From Clostridia bacterium (GTDB lineage: Bacteria > Bacillota > Clostridia > RUG12999), in the NCBI GenBank assembly GCA_022801925.1, contig JAAWTG010000018.1, positions 1 through 49,278 of the forward strand: a DNA stretch of 49,278 nt, read 5' to 3'. The first letter of the stretch is position 1, and the number at the start of each line of letters is the position of its first letter. Made by a program: the position numbers and the translations under genes. Below the pieces are notes generated by a model. The model saw only the letters and a program-made list of their open reading frames with translations, had not been told where the DNA came from and did no database searches. Below, one piece after another: positions 6,213 to 15,130 of the stretch.

Positions 6213-8300
6213 ATGAAAAAAACAGAAACCAAAAAAGCAGCGCAAAAGAAAAAGACGACAGTTGTTCGTGCAAAGACAAAGCCGGCAGCCGAGAACAAAG
6301 CAGCGGCACAAATAAAAACGGTGACGGAAACAAAGACGGCTGCAAGCGCCGAAGTTCAGGCAGCAAAAAAAACAGAAAAAAAGCCGTCTGTGAAAAAGAC
6401 ACAGAAAAAAACTCCTATGAAAAAAACAGCTGTAATCAGTCCGGCACAAGCCTTTTTAAATGGAGAGAATTTTAAGGCGTATGAATATTTCGGCTGCCAC
6501 CCGCATAAAGATGGTGCTAAAGATGGGTATATTTTCCGCGTTTGGGCGCCTCATGCAAAATGTGTTAAAATTGTCGGTGATTTTAATAGTTGGAACGGTG
6601 AGCTGGCGCCGGAAATGAAACAGGTAGAAAAAGGTATTTGGGAGGGAGTCGTAGAAGGTCTGCAGATCTATGATAATTACAAATATTACATAGAGAAAGC
6701 AGACGGCGACTGGATTTACAAAAGCGATCCCTATGGTATTCACATGGAAACCCGCCCCGGAACGGCGAGCAAAGTGTATTCTTTGGAAGGATTCAAGTGG
6801 GAAGACGCCCAGTACCGGCGGGCAAAATCAAACAAGAAATTTTTGCAAAATCCGGTCAATATTTATGAGGTGCATTTTGGTTCATGGAAGCAGCATAAAG
6901 ATGGTTCATTCTATAGCTATACCAAAATGGCAGAAAAATTGATTCCTTATGTGAAAAGCATGGGATATACACATATTGAACTGATGCCAATTTCGGAATA
7001 TCCGTATGACCCATCGTGGGGCTATCAGGTCACCGGATATTATGCACCCACTTCCCGTTATGGTACGCCACACGATTTTATGTATTTTGTCAATGAATGC
7101 CATAAAGCGGGAATTGGTGTTATTTTAGATTGGGTAGGCGCTCATTTTCCCAAAGATGCAAATGGTCTGTATGAATTTGATGGTCAGTGCTGCTATGAAG
7201 ATGAAGACCCGCTGCGCAATGAACATCCGGAATGGAATACAAGGATTTTTAACTATGGAAAACCGGAAGTACAATCTTTCCTGATTTCTAATGCGCTTTA
7301 TTGGTTAGAGAAATTCCATATTGATGGATTGCGTGTAGATGCCGTGGCATCCATGTTATATCTGGATTATGGAAAACAGGGCAGGGAATGGAGACCCAAT
7401 AAATATGGTTCCAATGAAAATCTGGAAGCGATTGCATTCCTGCGCAAATTAAATGGGCAAGTCTTTTTGGCAAACAAGTCAGCGCTGATGATTGCAGAAG
7501 AATCAACTGCATTTCCAATGGTTACAAAACCAGGTTATGATGGGGGATTAGGGTTTAATTTAAAATGGAACATGGGCTGGATGAACGACATGCTGCAATA
7601 TATGTCTACTGACCCCTTGTTCCGCAAAAACATTCATGGTAATCTCACATTTTCACTTTCCTATGCATTTTCAGAAAACTATGTTTTGCCGTTGTCCCAC
7701 GATGAAGTGGTTTACGGAAAATGCTCTATGATTGGCAAGATGCCGGGAGATTATGACGAAAAATTTGGGAATTTGCGTGCATTCTATGGTTATATGATGG
7801 CGCATCCTGGCAAAAAAATGTCATTTATGGGTAACGAGTTTGCACAATTTGTGGAATGGAACTATGAAAAAGAACTGGATTGGCTGCTTTTAGATTACAA
7901 GAAGCACAAACAAATCAAGGAGTTTGTGAAAGATTTAAATTTCTTCTATTTGGAAAATTCACCAATGTGGCAGAATGATGCAGATTGGGAAGGATTTAAA
8001 TGGATTAGTCATGACGACCATGAACAAAATATTATTTCTTTCCGTCGGATTGACAAAAAGGGAAAAGAAATTATTGTTGTATGTAATTTTGCACCTGTCC
8101 GAAGAGAAAACTACCGTATTGGTATTCCGGCAGCGGGTGAATATATACCGGTATTATCCAGTGACGATGAAAAATATGGCGGAACCGGAGAACAACTGGA
8201 GTCTATAAAAAGTGAGGCAGAAGCAATGCATGGTTATGAAAATAGCGTATGCCTGACATTGCCGCCAATTTCTACGGTATATTATCAGAAAAAGAAATAA
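6213..8300 (+). CDS. glgB: 1,4-alpha-glucan branching enzyme
   Basis: The predicted protein has 695 aa. Residues 1-~72 are a Lys/Ala/Thr-rich tail absent from textbook GlgB. A CBM48-type domain follows (YIFRVWAPHAKCVKIVGDFN) and then a GH13 barrel. Catalytic residues by position: Asp376 in LRVDAVASMLY, Glu429 in IAEES, Asp497 in LSHDEVVYGK. The enzyme makes alpha-1,6 branches in glycogen. ATG 6213 is preceded by AAGGTG at six bases; GTG 6204 is a possible alternative. It opens the glycogen gene row glgB-C-D-A-P. The tail could bind polyanions or anchor the enzyme; that is speculation from composition. Confidence 0.95.
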   Translation: MKKTETKKAAQKKKTTVVRAKTKPAAENKAAAQIKTVTETKTAASAEVQAAKKTEKKPSVKKTQKKTPMKKTAVISPAQAFLNGENFKAYEYFGCHPHKDGAKDGYIFRVWAPHAKCVKIVGDFNSWNGELAPEMKQVEKGIWEGVVEGLQIYDNYKYYIEKADGDWIYKSDPYGIHMETRPGTASKVYSLEGFKWEDAQYRRAKSNKKFLQNPVNIYEVHFGSWKQHKDGSFYSYTKMAEKLIPYVKSMGYTHIELMPISEYPYDPSWGYQVTGYYAPTSRYGTPHDFMYFVNECHKAGIGVILDWVGAHFPKDANGLYEFDGQCCYEDEDPLRNEHPEWNTRIFNYGKPEVQSFLISNALYWLEKFHIDGLRVDAVASMLYLDYGKQGREWRPNKYGSNENLEAIAFLRKLNGQVFLANKSALMIAEESTAFPMVTKPGYDGGLGFNLKWNMGWMNDMLQYMSTDPLFRKNIHGNLTFSLSYAFSENYVLPLSHDEVVYGKCSMIGKMPGDYDEKFGNLRAFYGYMMAHPGKKMSFMGNEFAQFVEWNYEKELDWLLLDYKKHKQIKEFVKDLNFFYLENSPMWQNDADWEGFKWISHDDHEQNIISFRRIDKKGKEIIVVCNFAPVRRENYRIGIPAAGEYIPVLSSDDEKYGGTGEQLESIKSEAEAMHGYENSVCLTLPPISTVYYQKKK

Positions 8301-8360
8301 TACAGGGGAATCCTGTCAATAAAAGCTGCATTGGGGTTGGCAGCAGATTGGAGTAGCGTT

Positions 8361-9554
8361 ATGTTAAAAAGAAGAAAAGAATGTGTTGCAATGCTGTTGG
8401 CAGGAGGTCAGGGGAGTCGTTTGAAAGTATTGACAGAAGAAACAGCAAAGCCGGCGGTTCCTTTTGGAGGAAAATACCGGATTATTGATTTCCCGTTGTC
8501 GAACTGTGTAAATTCCGGCATTGACACAGTGGGGATTTTAACGCAATATCAGCCTTTAGAACTTAATGACTATATCGGTAACGGACAGTCATGGGGACTA
8601 AATAGGAATTATGGAGGAGCGCATATTTTGCCACCATACGCGAAAAGTAAAAAATCAGAATGGTATAAAGGCACAGCGAATGCAATCTATCAAAATATGC
8701 ATTTTATTGAACTATATAATCCGGAATATGTTCTGATTCTTTCAGGAGACCATATCTATAAAATGGATTATGCAAAAATGTTGAAGTTCCATAAAGAAAA
8801 AGAAGCAGATTGTTCCATTGCGGTGATTGATGTGCCGGAGGATGAGGCGTCGCGGTTTGGTATTATGAACACTCAAGAAGATGATGCTATCTACGAATTT
8901 GAAGAAAAACCGGAAAATCCCAAAAGTACAAAGGCTTCTATGGGGATTTATATCTTCAAGTGGGATGTATTAAAAGAGTATTTAATACGCGATGAAGAGG
9001 ATTCCGAATCCTCCAATGATTTTGGGAAAAATATCATTCCGGCACTGCTGGCAGATGAGAAAAAACTTTATGCCTATTCTTTCAAGGGCTATTGGAAGGA
9101 TGTCGGAACCATAGAAAGTCTGTGGGAAGCAAATATGGATTTGCTCAATCCCAACATTCCACTCAATATCAAAGACCCAAATTTCAGAATTTATGCCCGA
9201 AACTATGCGCAGCCACCGAGTTTTGTGTCCAAGAGTGCTAAAATTGACAATTCCATGGTAGCAGAAGGCTGCAATATTAAAGGAACGGTGGAAAATTCTA
9301 TTGTCTTTACCGGCTGCACGATAGAAGAAGATGCAGTGGTGAAAGACAGCGTAGTAATGCCGAATACTACAATTCAAGGCGGGGCGAAAGTGGAATATGC
9401 CATCATTGGTGAATGTGCGGAAATTGGCAAGGATGCAGTTGTCGGCAAAGACCCACTGTATTGTATCAATTCGGAAGAATGGGGTATTAGTGTTGTGGGC
9501 AGCGGCAAAAAAATTGCGGCTGGTCGTGTCATTAAAGAAAAAGAAATTGTTTGA
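8361..9554 (+). CDS. glgC: Glucose-1-phosphate adenylyltransferase, catalytic subunit
   Basis: The predicted protein has 397 aa. The N-terminal nucleotidyltransferase motif LAGGQGSRL, then [15 protein letters not shown], and [12 protein letters not shown] mark ADP-glucose pyrophosphorylase. The C-terminal third has left-handed beta-helix repeats (isoleucine/valine every sixth residue). It converts glucose-1-phosphate and ATP to ADP-glucose, the committed step of glycogen synthesis. ATG 8361 has GGAG seven bases upstream; an upstream TTG at 8331 does not. In Clostridia GlgC works together with GlgD, encoded next. Confidence 0.95.
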   Translation: MLKRRKECVAMLLAGGQGSRLKVLTEETAKPAVPFGGKYRIIDFPLSNCVNSGIDTVGILTQYQPLELNDYIGNGQSWGLNRNYGGAHILPPYAKSKKSEWYKGTANAIYQNMHFIELYNPEYVLILSGDHIYKMDYAKMLKFHKEKEADCSIAVIDVPEDEASRFGIMNTQEDDAIYEFEEKPENPKSTKASMGIYIFKWDVLKEYLIRDEEDSESSNDFGKNIIPALLADEKKLYAYSFKGYWKDVGTIESLWEANMDLLNPNIPLNIKDPNFRIYARNYAQPPSFVSKSAKIDNSMVAEGCNIKGTVENSIVFTGCTIEEDAVVKDSVVMPNTTIQGGAKVEYAIIGECAEIGKDAVVGKDPLYCINSEEWGISVVGSGKKIAAGRVIKEKEIV

Positions 9555-9660
9555 TGAGTGAGTTGCGAAATGAATAAGTCTTTTATTATTCTGTAGATGA
9601 TAAAGGAAAAGGGTTATGTTTCAAAAATACCGGTCTACAGCGGAGAAAATAGGTGATAAT

Positions 9661-10776
9661 ATGAAAATGGTAGGCATAATTTTTTCTAATATATATGATG
9701 CTACCATGGGTGAATTAACGAAACACAGAACGGTAGCCTCACTGCCTTTTGGCGGACGGTACCGGCAAATTGATTTTGTGTTGTCAAATATGGTGAATTC
9801 CGGCATGTCTTCTGTTGGAATCATTACGAAATACAATTACCAGTCCTTGATGGACCATCTGGGTTCCTGCAGTGAATGGGATATGAACCGGAAAAACGGA
9901 GGCGTTTTTATTCTGCCGCCGTTTGGAACCGGCGTCACGAGTATCTATAAAGGGAAAATTGAAGCGTTATATGGAGCAGTTGCTTTTCTGGAAAAAGTAA
10001 ACGCTGAATATGTTGTGATGTCTGATTCTACTGTGCTTTGCAACATTGATTATGATAAAGTGTTGGAACAGCATATTGCTTCTGGGGCAGATGTTACAGT
10101 GATTGCGAACAAAGAACAGATGGAGGCGACTGAAGTACAAGATTTGGTATTGGAAGTGGACAATCAAGGGGAAATGACTGATTTGGCAATCCAATGCGCG
10201 GCGGGAGAAAATTCCTATATTGGAATGGGCATGTACATTATTAACAGACAACTGTTGTTAGATACCATTCAGGATTCTGTGGCGCACGGACTCTATCATT
10301 TTGAACGTGATTTTCTGCAACGCAAATATATGAAGAATCAAATCAATATCGGTGTCTATCATTTTGAACGTACTGTTTTACGCAACCGTAATATTACTGC
10401 ATATTTCAGAAACAATTTAAAATTGATGGATGACAAAGTGCGTGGTGAAATTTTCTGTGAGAACTCACCTATCTACACAAAAGTACGTGACGAGGTGCCG
10501 ACGTACTATGGTGACGATTGCGAAGTAGACAATTGCCTGATTGCTGATGGATGTAAAATTGATGGAGTGGTGGAAGATAGTATTCTTTTCCGTGATGTTA
10601 CGATAGAAAAGGGCTGCCATGTGAAAAACTGTATTATTATGCAGGGAACGACGGTGAGTAAAGGCACTAATTTGGAATATGTCATTATTGATAAGGATGT
10701 TGTTGTCACAGAAAACAGGACGCTGATTGGTGCGGATACCACGCCGATTATCATAAATAAAGGCGAAAAAGTATAA
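9661..10776 (+). CDS. glgD: GlgD subunit of glucose-1-phosphate adenylyltransferase
   Basis: The predicted protein has 371 aa from ATG 9661, where it begins MKMVGIIFSNIYD as is usual for GlgD; ATG 9616, also with a good site (AAAGGA), would add 15 residues. The fold is that of GlgC (SLPFGGRYRQIDFVLSN, NGGVFILPP) but the GGxGxRL nucleotide loop is missing, as known for GlgD. It is thought to be a regulatory or activity-enhancing partner of GlgC. It lies about 105 bp behind glgC. Confidence 0.93.
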   Translation: MKMVGIIFSNIYDATMGELTKHRTVASLPFGGRYRQIDFVLSNMVNSGMSSVGIITKYNYQSLMDHLGSCSEWDMNRKNGGVFILPPFGTGVTSIYKGKIEALYGAVAFLEKVNAEYVVMSDSTVLCNIDYDKVLEQHIASGADVTVIANKEQMEATEVQDLVLEVDNQGEMTDLAIQCAAGENSYIGMGMYIINRQLLLDTIQDSVAHGLYHFERDFLQRKYMKNQINIGVYHFERTVLRNRNITAYFRNNLKLMDDKVRGEIFCENSPIYTKVRDEVPTYYGDDCEVDNCLIADGCKIDGVVEDSILFRDVTIEKGCHVKNCIIMQGTTVSKGTNLEYVIIDKDVVVTENRTLIGADTTPIIINKGEKV

Positions 10777-10794
10777 AATATATTGGATATATTA

Positions 10795-10823
10795 TTGTAT
10801 TTATACAGATAACGTGATATAAT
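10795..10823 (+). promoter_or_regulatory. Promoter of glgA
   Basis: TTGTAT (10795-10800), 17-bp spacer, TATAAT (10818-10823), located 18 bp behind glgD. It gives glgA and glgP their own transcript in addition to read-through from glgBCD. Confidence 0.65.
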
Positions 10824-10829
10824 AACCGC

Positions 10830-11046
10830 AGAAGTGATTATGATAGAATGAAAAGCGTCGCCGAAACATTTCGTTGCTTTACCTGAAAGTAGAAAATCAA
10901 GTACCAAGATATATATGGAATCTGCTGGGAATCGGAATGAGAGAAAAAGTTTGCATTTCCGGCAAAAGCAGCAATTTGATAAAGACGATACGACAGGTTG
11001 ATACTATAGCTGTATGCCGGTTATGGTATCAACTTTTGTTGTGAGT
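10830..11046 (+). promoter_or_regulatory. Long structured leader of glgA with terminator-like hairpin (candidate attenuator)
   Basis: Between the promoter and the AGGAGG site of glgA lie about 220 nt without a convincing gene. Visible pairings: CGAAA/TTTCG near 10861-10872 inside AAAGC/GCTTT arms; CTGCT with AGCAG enclosing CGGAATG with CATTTCCG (about 10920-10975); and last a 12-bp hairpin, GTTGATACTATA (10996-11007) with TATGGTATCAAC (11021-11032), followed by TTTTGTT. A terminator just before a ribosome binding site behind a folded leader is the layout of riboswitches and attenuators. I recognise no known class; T-box and c-di-AMP signatures are absent. Confidence 0.5.
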
Positions 11047-11059
11047 AGGAGGAGAAGCT

Positions 11060-12490
11060 ATGAAAATATTGTTTGCAGCCAGTGAAGCAGTACCCTATGT
11101 GAAAACGGGAGGGCTGGGGGATGTGGCGTATGCCTTGCCGTGTGAACTTGCAGGCAGAAATGATATGGAAGTTTGTGTGATTCTGCCATATTATAAATCA
11201 ATCAAGGATAATAGGGACTCCAATATTGAATATGTGATGCATTTTGATATGCCGCTCGCATGGCGCAATACCTATGTTGGTATTTTTAAAGCGCGCAACG
11301 AAGAGAAAAATATCATATACTATTTTATTGACAACGATTATTATTTTGGAGATCGCGGTAGTATCTATGGTGAATACGATGATGGGGAACGCTTTACTTT
11401 TTTTAGTAAGGCGATTTTGGAATGTATACAACACATTGGTTTTTACCCGGACATCATTCACTGCAATGATTGGCAAACGGCGTTGGTACCGCTCTATTAC
11501 AGAGCATTTTTTGAACATCATGATGGGTATCAAAATATAAAAACAATGTTTACAATTCATAATATTGAATATCAGGGAAAAGTACCAAATGAATTTTTGT
11601 CAGAGGTAATAGGAGTTTCGGAATATTGGCGTGACGCAGTATCCTATGATGGCTGTATCAATTTTATGAAAAGTGCTGTTTTGTTGGCGGACAAAGTTAC
11701 GACCGTATCGGAAACCTATTCTCATGAAATTCGTCATGCCTATTTCGCACATGGACTAGAGAGTGTTCTGAGGCAAAATGAATATAAGTTGGTTGGAATT
11801 ACCAACGGTATTGACCCAGAAATATATAATCCGGTGACCGATAAATGCTTATATACAAATTTTGGATGCGGAGAACTGAAGAAAAAGTATGAAAACAAGC
11901 GTTATCTACAACAAAAATTGGAATTGCCCGTTCGTGATGATACGCCGGTGATTGGTATGATTACACGTCTGGTATCACATAAAGGTCTGGATTTGGTAAA
12001 GTTCATTGGTGAAGAAATGCTCTCACGCGATTTGCAGTTTGTTGTGGTTGGTACAGGAGACAGGGAATTTGAGGACTTTTTTAAATGGCTTGCCTATACC
12101 CATGGAGATAAAATTGCAGTTAGAATCGCTTTTGACCCTGTGCTTGCTAATCAGATTTATGCGGGAGCGGATTTGTTTTTGATGCCATCAAAGAGCGAAC
12201 CTTGCGGACTTTCTCAGTTGATTGCTATGCGTTATGGTACCATTCCAATTGTACGCGAGACAGGCGGATTAGTAGATACTGTACCTGCATATAATCCTGA
12301 AACAGGAGAAGGGCGAGGGTTTACATTTAAGTCCTATAATGCACATGACATGTTAGGCGCAATAGACCATGCATGTCATCTTTATCATGATTTGCCGCAA
12401 CGCAAAAAATTGATAAAGAATATTATGAACTATGACAGCAGCTGGAAACAGTCGGCAGACCGATATCTGGATGTATATTATCATATGTAG
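11060..12490 (+). CDS. glgA: Glycogen synthase, ADP-glucose type (GT5)
   Basis: The predicted protein has 476 aa, normal for bacterial GlgA. It opens with MKILFAASEAVPYVKTGGLGDV, where Lys15 in KTGGL binds ADP-glucose. The C-terminal GT-B half carries TRLVSHKGLD and SKSEPCGLSQLIAM with the conserved Glu-Pro-Cys-Gly. It elongates alpha-1,4-glucan chains from ADP-glucose. AGGAGG lies seven bases before ATG 11060. It follows glgD after a 283-bp gap that holds its own promoter and a folded leader, and it lies 73 bp ahead of glgP. Confidence 0.96.
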   Translation: MKILFAASEAVPYVKTGGLGDVAYALPCELAGRNDMEVCVILPYYKSIKDNRDSNIEYVMHFDMPLAWRNTYVGIFKARNEEKNIIYYFIDNDYYFGDRGSIYGEYDDGERFTFFSKAILECIQHIGFYPDIIHCNDWQTALVPLYYRAFFEHHDGYQNIKTMFTIHNIEYQGKVPNEFLSEVIGVSEYWRDAVSYDGCINFMKSAVLLADKVTTVSETYSHEIRHAYFAHGLESVLRQNEYKLVGITNGIDPEIYNPVTDKCLYTNFGCGELKKKYENKRYLQQKLELPVRDDTPVIGMITRLVSHKGLDLVKFIGEEMLSRDLQFVVVGTGDREFEDFFKWLAYTHGDKIAVRIAFDPVLANQIYAGADLFLMPSKSEPCGLSQLIAMRYGTIPIVRETGGLVDTVPAYNPETGEGRGFTFKSYNAHDMLGAIDHACHLYHDLPQRKKLIKNIMNYDSSWKQSADRYLDVYYHM

Positions 12491-12563
12491 AGATTTTTGC
12501 ATTCTGCTTTACTGATTTAGTGGTAAAATAGGAATTTTAAGAAATGGAATGGGGTAGAGAGAA

Positions 12564-14975
12564 ATGGAACAAAAGAAGGCATTAGAATTGCTGGATAATG
12601 AGTGTTTGCAGCAATATGGCTGCTATGCTTCAGAGGCAACGCAACAGCAAATATATAGGGCGTTATGTGTAGTTGTTAGAAATTTACTGACAAAAAAAAG
12701 AAAAACATTTATGGATAAATGTGAAAAAAAGGAAGCCAAACAAGTCTATTATATGTCAATGGAATTTTTGGTGGGTACTTCTCTGCATAATAATCTATAT
12801 AATTTGGGTCTGGAATCTACTTTTGAAAGTGTATTGAAAAAATTGAAAATTGATATCCATGATTTATATAAGATAGAACCGGATGCCGGATTAGGAAACG
12901 GTGGTTTGGGACGGCTGGCGTCTTGTTATATGGATTCTGCAACGTCGCTGTCTATGCCTGTGACAGGTTTTTCCATTCGATATGAATTTGGTATTTTCAA
13001 ACAGAAAATCGTAGACGGCTGGCAGATGGAATTCCCTGATGACTGGCTTGGCATGGGAGATGTGTGGTTAGTGCAACGTCCCGATGATGCTTTTGAAGTG
13101 AAATTCGGCGGACGAGTGGAGGAAAGCTATGACAATGGTCGTTATACAGCAAACCAAGTAGATTATAATAGTGTAATAGCAGTACCTTATGATATGTTCA
13201 TTTCCGGTCACGGTTCGGGCGCAGTGAACAAGTTAGTGTTGTGGGGAGCAAAATCGCCCAAAAGTCTTGACATGACAGCATTCTCGCGCGGAGAATATGT
13301 AAAAGCATTGGAAAACAACACCATGGCGGAAGTGATTTCCAAAATCTTATATCCTGCTGATGACCACATTGACGGAAAACGTTTGCGGCTAAAACAGCAA
13401 TATTTACTGGTTTCCGCATCTTTGCAGAGCATTTTGCAGAACCATTTGAAGAATTATCAAACATTGGATAATTTAGCCGATAAAGTGGCGATTCACATTA
13501 ATGATACGCACCCTGCGCTATGTGTGCCGGAACTAATGCGGTTGTTGGTAGATGAGTATGGTTATGGCTGGGATGAGGCTTGGGAAATTACCGGTAAGAC
13601 ATTGGCATATACCAACCATACCGTTATGAGTGAGGCACTGGAACGTTGGTCGGAAACGCTGTTTCAGGAACAACTGCCGCGCGTTTATCAAATCGTATGT
13701 GAAATTAACCGCCGTCTGTTAGAACAGCTTAACGAAGTATATCCAGGCGATATTCCAAAAATTGAGTATATGGCGGTAATTGCCCATGGAGAAATCAGAA
13801 TGGCGAATCTGTGTCTGGCATGTTGCCATAAAGTCAACGGTGTTTCGCAGCTTCACAGTGATATTTTGAAAAATAGTATTTTCCGTGATTATTACCAAAT
13901 TGGAAAAGAAAAGTTTACGAATGTTACTAATGGTATTGCCTATCGCAGATGGCTTTGTCAATCCAATCCGGAATTGACGAGTTTGTTGACGGACTTAATT
14001 GGAGATTCTTTTATTCAAGATGCTTCGCAGCTTGAAAAATTGATGAAATTCCAGAATGATAAAACAGTTTTGGAAAACCTGAAAAAGGTGAAGCAGAATA
14101 ATAAAGTCCGTCTCAGTAATTATATTGTAAAAGCAAATGGTATTAAGGTAGACCCGGATTCTATTTTTGATGTACAAATCAAACGATTACATGAATATAA
14201 ACGGCAGTTGCTGGATGTATTGCATATTTTGTATCTGTACAATCAAATCAAAGTGAATCCAAATCTGGATATGCCGCCCCGTACCTTTATTTTTGCGGCA
14301 AAAGCCTCCAGTGGCTATTTTATGGCGAAACAGATTATCCGTCTGATTGTGGCTGTTTCAGCATTGGTCAATGCCGACCCTATTGTGCGTGATAAAATTA
14401 AAGTTGTCTTTATTGAGGACTATAAAGTTTCGTTGGCGGAAATTATCATACCGGCAGCAGAGATTTCTGAACAGATTTCTGTAGCAGGAAAGGAAGCGTC
14501 CGGTACCGGTAACATGAAATTGATGATTAACGGTGCAGTGACCATTGGAACAATGGACGGCGCGAATGTGGAGATTTTCCAGCAAGTAGGCGAGGAAAAT
14601 ATGTTCTTGTTCGGTCTGCGTGCGGACGAGGTGGAAGCGCTTTGGCAGAAGGGCTATGATCCGCTGGTATATTGCCGTGAAAACGCACAACTCAAAGCAG
14701 TGCTGGATATGCTGATGAGTGACGTGTTGGGAACTCGTTTTGATGATATTGCGAAGTCCTTATTATCCAACAGTTTCGGCGCGGCGGATGCCTATATGAC
14801 ACTGGCAGATTTTTCTGATTATGCGAGGGCGCAGCAGGAGGTTTCCAAGGTATATCAGGATCAAAACAGATTCATGAATATGTCGCTGGTCAATATTGCA
14901 AAAGCCGGTATCTTCTCTGCTGACCGCTCTGTGAAAGAATATGCGGATAAAATTTGGCATATCAAAAAAATATAA
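12564..14975 (+). CDS. glgP: Glycogen/alpha-glucan phosphorylase
   Basis: The predicted protein has 803 aa. Diagnostic are YYMSMEFLVG, EPDAGLGNGGLGRLASC, and the pyridoxal-phosphate region EASGTGNMKLMING with Lys652 as the likely Schiff-base lysine, then GTMDGANVEI. It releases glucose-1-phosphate from glycogen chain ends using phosphate. The start has only a GA-rich upstream stretch (GGGGTAGAGAG), a moderate ribosome site. Its place behind glgA couples synthesis and degradation genes in one row. A strong terminator follows at 15041-15068. Confidence 0.97.
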   Translation: MEQKKALELLDNECLQQYGCYASEATQQQIYRALCVVVRNLLTKKRKTFMDKCEKKEAKQVYYMSMEFLVGTSLHNNLYNLGLESTFESVLKKLKIDIHDLYKIEPDAGLGNGGLGRLASCYMDSATSLSMPVTGFSIRYEFGIFKQKIVDGWQMEFPDDWLGMGDVWLVQRPDDAFEVKFGGRVEESYDNGRYTANQVDYNSVIAVPYDMFISGHGSGAVNKLVLWGAKSPKSLDMTAFSRGEYVKALENNTMAEVISKILYPADDHIDGKRLRLKQQYLLVSASLQSILQNHLKNYQTLDNLADKVAIHINDTHPALCVPELMRLLVDEYGYGWDEAWEITGKTLAYTNHTVMSEALERWSETLFQEQLPRVYQIVCEINRRLLEQLNEVYPGDIPKIEYMAVIAHGEIRMANLCLACCHKVNGVSQLHSDILKNSIFRDYYQIGKEKFTNVTNGIAYRRWLCQSNPELTSLLTDLIGDSFIQDASQLEKLMKFQNDKTVLENLKKVKQNNKVRLSNYIVKANGIKVDPDSIFDVQIKRLHEYKRQLLDVLHILYLYNQIKVNPNLDMPPRTFIFAAKASSGYFMAKQIIRLIVAVSALVNADPIVRDKIKVVFIEDYKVSLAEIIIPAAEISEQISVAGKEASGTGNMKLMINGAVTIGTMDGANVEIFQQVGEENMFLFGLRADEVEALWQKGYDPLVYCRENAQLKAVLDMLMSDVLGTRFDDIAKSLLSNSFGAADAYMTLADFSDYARAQQEVSKVYQDQNRFMNMSLVNIAKAGIFSADRSVKEYADKIWHIKKI

Positions 14976-15040
14976 GAAATACGTTAGTTGATATTGAAAT
15001 TGGGGAACGCCGGCGCAAAAGGGGCACCGGACGGAACGCG

Positions 15041-15068
15041 AAAAAGCAAGGACTTGTCCTTGCTTTTT
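15041..15068 (+). terminator. Intrinsic terminator behind glgP
   Basis: AAAAAGCAAGGA (15041-15052) and TCCTTGCTTTTT (15057-15068) form a 12-bp stem with a 4-nt loop, ending in five T. The A-rich left arm makes it usable in both directions. Confidence 0.85.
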
Positions 15069-15130
15069 CGGCATGTGGCGAAAGCTACTATGCAAGAAAT
15101 TGTTTCTAATGATAGCGAGGGAAATCATAG

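Noticed and set aside
6082-6449. Open frames antisense to the glgB N-terminus (Phe/Leu/Cys-rich)
   Set aside because: They are by-products of the Lys/Ala-rich codons of the GlgB tail on the other strand.
10824-11046. T-box or c-di-AMP riboswitch in the glgA leader
   Set aside because: The T-box sequence GGGTGGNACCGCG and the ydaO-type conserved segments are absent, so only an unassigned leader is claimed.
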